A stretch of 64,000 nucleotides of DNA from Icerya purchasi (taxonomy: Eukaryota; Arthropoda; Insecta; Hemiptera; Monophlebidae), in the NCBI GenBank assembly GCA_039619475.1, contig CM077116.1:102531164-102595163 (forward strand), read 5' to 3'. The stretch's first letter is position 1. The number at the start of each line of letters is the position of its first letter. A program made the position numbers and the translations under genes. The notes below the pieces were generated by a model. It was not told where the DNA came from, searched no databases, and worked only from the letters and a program-made list of their open reading frames with translations. Shown piece after piece: positions 59,677 to 64,000 of this stretch.

Positions 59677-62035
59677 AAAAAAAGCAGCTAATGAAATGGA
59701 GCGAGGGAACGATCAGAAGTAAAGACAGTATTAAAGGAGGAAAAACTTTAACATACCATTTTTCGGTTCAGCAGTGTTCATCCATTTGTCCTATCAATTA
59801 TACGTTTATCTTTTCCATGAATAAGCTGCATCGACTAGTTCCTGGAATACAGGGGGTCGCTTGCGAATCTTAGGATGAAATCGCTCCAGCAGAACAATGC
59901 CAATTATTAATGAAACATAGAAAACAAAACAACAATTTGATTACAGTGAACTTAATTAAACATCTAAGTAACGGACGCAATTATATCTAAAACAGGTGTC
60001 TGGACGATACGTGGGACGAACGCCGCTAAAAATTAGAAAAAAAAATATCGCAATAAGGACCAAAATGACAAACTACATGATAAAAATAAAATAGTACCCA
60101 GCACCGCAAAATAAAACAAAAAAATAAAATATAAAAATCGCATTAACGGCAACAACCCATGAAGAGGTGCGGAACAAAAAAGTAAAAAAAATTGTAAAAA
60201 AAATGTAGTGAAAAGTGAAAACGATTTAACAGGTAAACTAGTCACGCGAAAAAAAAAAATTGAAATAAAAAACGGTCATATCGAACGAGACCGACGAACG
60301 GACTAAATTTAAACCCGCCAACACCGATATAAAAAATAAAAATAAAAAAAAAAACAAAAGCAAATAACGCGGAAATGGATATACACACGTCATGAAGTGT
60401 GCAAAATTGGGAAAATATTATTAAGGAACATGGCGATATAGACTAGAAAATGAGCTCACCAAGGAATAGCATGGAATGAAAATAAATCGAATAATAGCAA
60501 GATGACTGAAAAATCAACAGAAACAGTAAAGATTTTTCAATAACACAATATATCTGAAGCTTTTGCACGACATAGAGACTATGTCGTGTGGGCAAAAGGT
60601 AACCGGCTAGGAAATCATGTTAAAGAAGAAGAAATTGCATTTACAATTGTTTCTCTGCATCTTAACAGAAGAGTTTTATTGGCAAGTAGTCACACGGATA
60701 GCAACAATAAATGCTCATAAAAAACCAAACACCTGTGAAATGTGTCGAAACTTACAAAACTAGGCCGCATAAGTTGTTATGAAGACTGATACGAATAACA
60801 TGAAATAATCACCATTTGCATGGAATCCCTCTGAAAACTACCTGTGTGATATTTAGAAGAATATAAGAATGCAGAATCAATAAACATCACTTAAACCACT
60901 GGGACAGAAGAATGTAAAACGTTAGATTACAGGGCAACTAATGAAGTGTTCCAGTATCACATAAAGAGAGAATTCTGAATTTTACCACAAAAACCATTGC
61001 AACAATTCCGTTTTTGTCCGATTTCTCCGAATTCGTCATTTTATTCTTCAGCTTCTTCTTTGTATACGTATTTAGAGTCTGCTGCCGGCTTATCACTCAA
61101 ATCTTCCATTTCTTCCACTATATTTCTATTCTTCAGTAGTTCTTCTTAGCTGATGATCAATGTATTGCAACAGACGTGTCCTCATAGCCGGTTTAGTTTC
61201 AAAATACCTTCAAATGTGTTTTTAAGTGCGGCTCCTTTTTCGAAATATTTTTCTCATAGAAGTAAATCAGAATTATGTCGTGTATTAGTTTTCTGAAAGC
61301 TCTTTTCCGTCTATTTCAAGTGATTTTCTTCCAACACCGTTGCGTTCTGATACTGGCTTCTTAGAGGTGTTAGCCGGAATTACATCAAGCGGTAGTCATT
61401 TAAAAGTTTCTTGCTCTTCATTCCAGCACGCTCAAACCTATAGTTGCACATGCATTATAGTATGTACACATTTCTCCTACAAAAGACAACCAGTGTGGTA
61501 TAGAAAAGTATATAGCAATACCGAATCTGTAAAAATTCAATGAAATACTGCTGGAGACAAATCGAAAACACTATCTTACAAAGCAACTGGAAAGTTACAG
61601 CAAAATCAAGGAACGCTAAACTGTAAATTTAACCAATTATTCTTCAATGATACAACGAACGATTGCAAAAAAAATTCTCGTAGTCCACTTAAGACTAGTT
61701 CATCGTTTACTTCTTCCTATTTTTCCTCGTTATAAAGTCTTCTAAACACGATTAAACTTTCTTCGGTCTCTCTCATTTTGGTCCACATTCTATTACCGTT
61801 CTCTGTAACTGATGATCAATGTATCCTCATGGACGTTTTCTTGCAGCCAACTTTATTTCATGATATCTTCAAATGTGTCTTGAAGTGAAGGAATAGTTCT
61901 AACATCCTTTTCTCCCAGAAGCTACTAAGTCTGAATTCCTACATTAAGTGTGTAACAGGATTTTATCGGTCCATTTCCGTTCTCCGAGTATTTTTTTTCC
62001 AGTAATATGGCTTTCATGATATTTGCTTAACAACA

Positions 62036-63092
62036 ATGTCCATTGACTATGAAAAAGATTTCGATGGCGTAATACATGAAAAATTAATCAAGATACTGAA
62101 GAAATTCAATATTGATGTCAAAGAATTGCAGGTAATAAAGAATTTATACTGGAAACAGTGCAAAAATATCAAGATGGGCGCCGTATACTCTAATTGAAAA
62201 TGCAGTATAAGAAAGAAGGTAAAACAGGGAAGGCCCCTCTCTCCGCGGTTATTAAAAATCTACGCAGACGAAATAACAAAACAGACGCAAACCGAAGGAG
62301 TGGGTCTGAAGATCAATGGACAAAGAATCAATGAAGCAAGCTGCGCAGACGCTAAGCTAGTTATAGCTGAAACAAGAGTTCAAGAGCAGGAAATGGTGTA
62401 TAGAATAATCTGTGCACGACTAAAATTTGGAATTAAAATCAGCGCGAAAAAACGATAGTCATGAAATTCTGGAAAACCAATATCAAAAAAGCAGAAATCA
62501 TGATAGACAATGAAAAATTGAGAATGTCATCGAGTTTTAGAAATGTAGGTACTCTCGTAAATGCAGACGGAGGAGACCAAAAAGAAATCAAGGGTACAAT
62601 CGGTATGGCAAAGAAAGCCTTCAATAACCTCAGCAATGTATTGAAAAACCGAACCTTGAGCATGGGTCTACGGAAGAGAATAGTGAGATGCTGCTACATG
62701 TGGACAGTACTAAAATATTCCTATGAAACCTAGACAACGAATGCGGATATTGAAAGAAGACTGAACGCCTTTGAAATGTGGTGTTATCGAAGATTACTAG
62801 AAATACCTTCGACTAACTTTGCAACAAACGTATTAATATTAGATACAGTGAATGAAGAAAACAAGACAATAGTTGAAATATCAAGAAACGAAAACTGAAA
62901 TTCATAGCACATAAAATCCGGGAAGACAGTTTATTCATGCTAACATTACAAGGACGAATTCAGAGAAAGCTCATTAAAAGAAGAAGAAGATCGGTGCTAG
63001 TAACCACGAACGCACCGTCCAACTGTCCATGCAAAAGTCTACAAGAGACCATTAAATGCCCCAGAAATCAAAGAATATAGATGACCGCAACC
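62036..63092 (+). pseudogene. Truncated reverse transcriptase, unit 13
   Basis: DYEKDFDGV as in unit 12, but without the 2-bp deletion and without the extra TAA. A private KGTIGMAKK (Arg to Thr) lies near 62597. The 273-bp frame from 62461 is therefore open again. Confidence 0.87.
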
Positions 63093-63624
63093 TCTTGAAG
63101 CAACAGTGCGGCTCCGGCGACGACGAAGTATTTCCTCCAGCGTTGTTTAATCAGAGGATACTTTGTTTGCGTCGCAGTAAATCAAGAAAATTTCTATTCA
63201 ATAATTGCATATCGACTGAATAATTAAAAATTAGCTCAACAGTTTCACAAAATGACTTAAATGTCCGAGAAAACGCATTACCATTTTTAACTGAACATCA
63301 ATTTGTATAAAAAATCTACTATTCATGATATGTTTCCAGGTGATCTAAGTGAAAATAAACAAACGGTAATTGGGCAGAATTTGAAAGAAATAAACCTAAC
63401 ATTGTACATACCAGGAATTTATGATAAAAAGAGGTTCAATAATAACCTTTAAGCATATTCAACGAAAATCGAAAATAGTCGAAAAACAATGATCACCATA
63501 ATATATCTTGTAGAAGAATGCTGTTTACAATCAAAATGGAAATTATGGCATACAGGAATTAATTACTTTAAATCGGTTTTGTAAGAGGCAGGAACAAACT
63601 TGGAAAAATGGATACAGAAAACGC

Positions 63625-63966
63625 AATATCGGCTAAACACTGAACGCAATACCCGCCAAACACCAAACGCAATAAAGGCTAAACACAAAGCCCAATAAAG
63701 ATGAAAAACCCAACGCAATAAAGGCTAAACATTGAACGCTTTAAAGGCTAAACACTAAACCCATTAAAAATGAAAAACCCAGCGCAATAAAGGCTAAACA
63801 CTAAACCCAATAAAAATGAAAAGCCCAGCGCAATAAAGGCTAAACACTAAACCCAATAAATATGAAAAACCCAGCGCAATAAAGGCAAAACACTAAACCC
63901 AATAAAAATGAAAAACCCAGCGCAATAAAGGCTAAACACTGAACGCAATACAGGCTAAACAAACAC
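63625..63966. repeat. 23-bp minisatellite, 15 monomers, unit 13
   Basis: Same arrangement as unit 12 without its 1-bp loss; private AAAGGCAAAACAC near 63883. Confidence 0.93.
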
Positions 63967-64000
63967 AAAAAAAGCAGCTAATGAAATGGAGCGAGGGAAC

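Larger units (their letters stand above)
55518..59802. repeat. Array unit 12 (4285 bp), mosaic
   Basis: The left part shares AAAACCACAATT with units 10 and 11. The middle (about 56540-57300) carries GAAGACTACC, TCTTCAACTTC and GTCGGGTATTAG together, as in unit 7 and unlike units 10, 11 and 13. The right part (KDFD in the palm motif, ATGCCCCAG, CTGTTTACAATC) is shared with unit 13. The hairpin has a private GTCATG change near 56299. Confidence 0.95.
8133..64000. repeat. Macrosatellite array: 13 tandem head-to-tail units of 4.29-4.33 kb
   Basis: Near-identical blocks begin at 8133, 12466, 16800, 21133, 25465, 29751, 34039, 38329, 42617, 46946, 51232, 55518 and 59803, all in the same orientation. 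The 13th is cut by the window end, so the array continues. Spacing is 4332-4334 bp for units 1-4, 4286-4290 for units 5-8, 4329 for unit 9 and 4285-4286 for units 10-12. Each unit has an A-rich tract (+220 to +600), a hairpin (+761 to +783), diverged duplicates A (about +1200) and B (about +1850), a dead reverse transcriptase fragment (+2230 to +3287) and a 23-bp minisatellite (+3819 to +4207). No unit contains an intact gene. Neighbouring units share private variants, as expected from unequal exchange and gene conversion. The phase chosen here is the left edge of the array; the biologically original unit boundary is unknown. Confidence 0.97.
59803..64000. repeat. Array unit 13, truncated by the window end
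   Basis: About 4.2 kb is present and roughly 90 bp are missing at the right. It shares GAAGAGGTGCGGAAC near 60164 and the right-hand variants with unit 12. In the reverse transcriptase it lacks the 2-bp deletion and the TAA of units 10-12 and has GGAATTAAAATC, as in units 2-5. Confidence 0.95.

Overview
The window is non-coding eukaryotic repeat DNA. It is AT-rich, contains no intact protein-coding gene, and shows no rRNA, tRNA or CRISPR. The only protein homology I can read is to RTE-type non-LTR retrotransposons (apurinic-like endonuclease plus reverse transcriptase). Together with the base composition this suggests an animal, probably an arthropod such as an insect; the species cannot be fixed from the sequence.

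Layout. (1) About 52-3200, minus strand: one nearly full-length but dead RTE-like element. In minus-strand order it has a leader, an endonuclease with an internal deletion, a reverse transcriptase and a C-terminal tail. (2) 3207-3287: an imperfect inverted repeat just beyond the element's presumed 5' end. (3) 3290-5640: AT-rich sequence with no recognisable feature. (4) 5649-6052: two (TA)n tracts enclosing a GC-rich double hairpin and a 247-bp MITE-like segment with 16-bp perfect terminal inverted repeats. (5) 6056-6360: a GC- and CpG-richer patch. (6) 6888-6913: a short near-perfect palindrome. (7) About 7030-7860: a diverged tandem repeat of roughly 290-335 bp. (8) 8133 to the end of the window: a tandem array of 13 units of 4.29-4.33 kb (12 complete, the 13th cut by the window edge), about 56 kb in all.

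Every array unit has the same internal map, given here as offsets from the unit start: A-rich low-complexity tract (+220 to +600); a 10-bp perfect stem hairpin (+761 to +783) inside a 56-codon open stretch; diverged duplicate A (about +1200 to +1530); diverged duplicate B (about +1850 to +2210); a 5'-truncated dead RTE reverse transcriptase on the plus strand (+2230 to +3287); unrecognised AT-rich DNA; and a minisatellite of 23-bp monomers paired into 46-bp dimers (+3819 to +4207). The step between 4.33-kb and 4.29-kb units is one 46-bp dimer, so three repeat scales are nested (23 bp, 46 bp, 4.3 kb).

Units are almost identical, and all carry the same ancestral stop codons. The retroelement fragment was therefore dead before amplification, and the array is a macrosatellite rather than a gene cluster. 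Sequence variants are shared by neighbouring units and sometimes occur as patches, as in unit 3 and unit 12. That pattern points to unequal exchange and gene conversion. No cellular pathway can be assigned. The points of most interest are the nested array, its mosaic pattern and the clean left junction at 8133.
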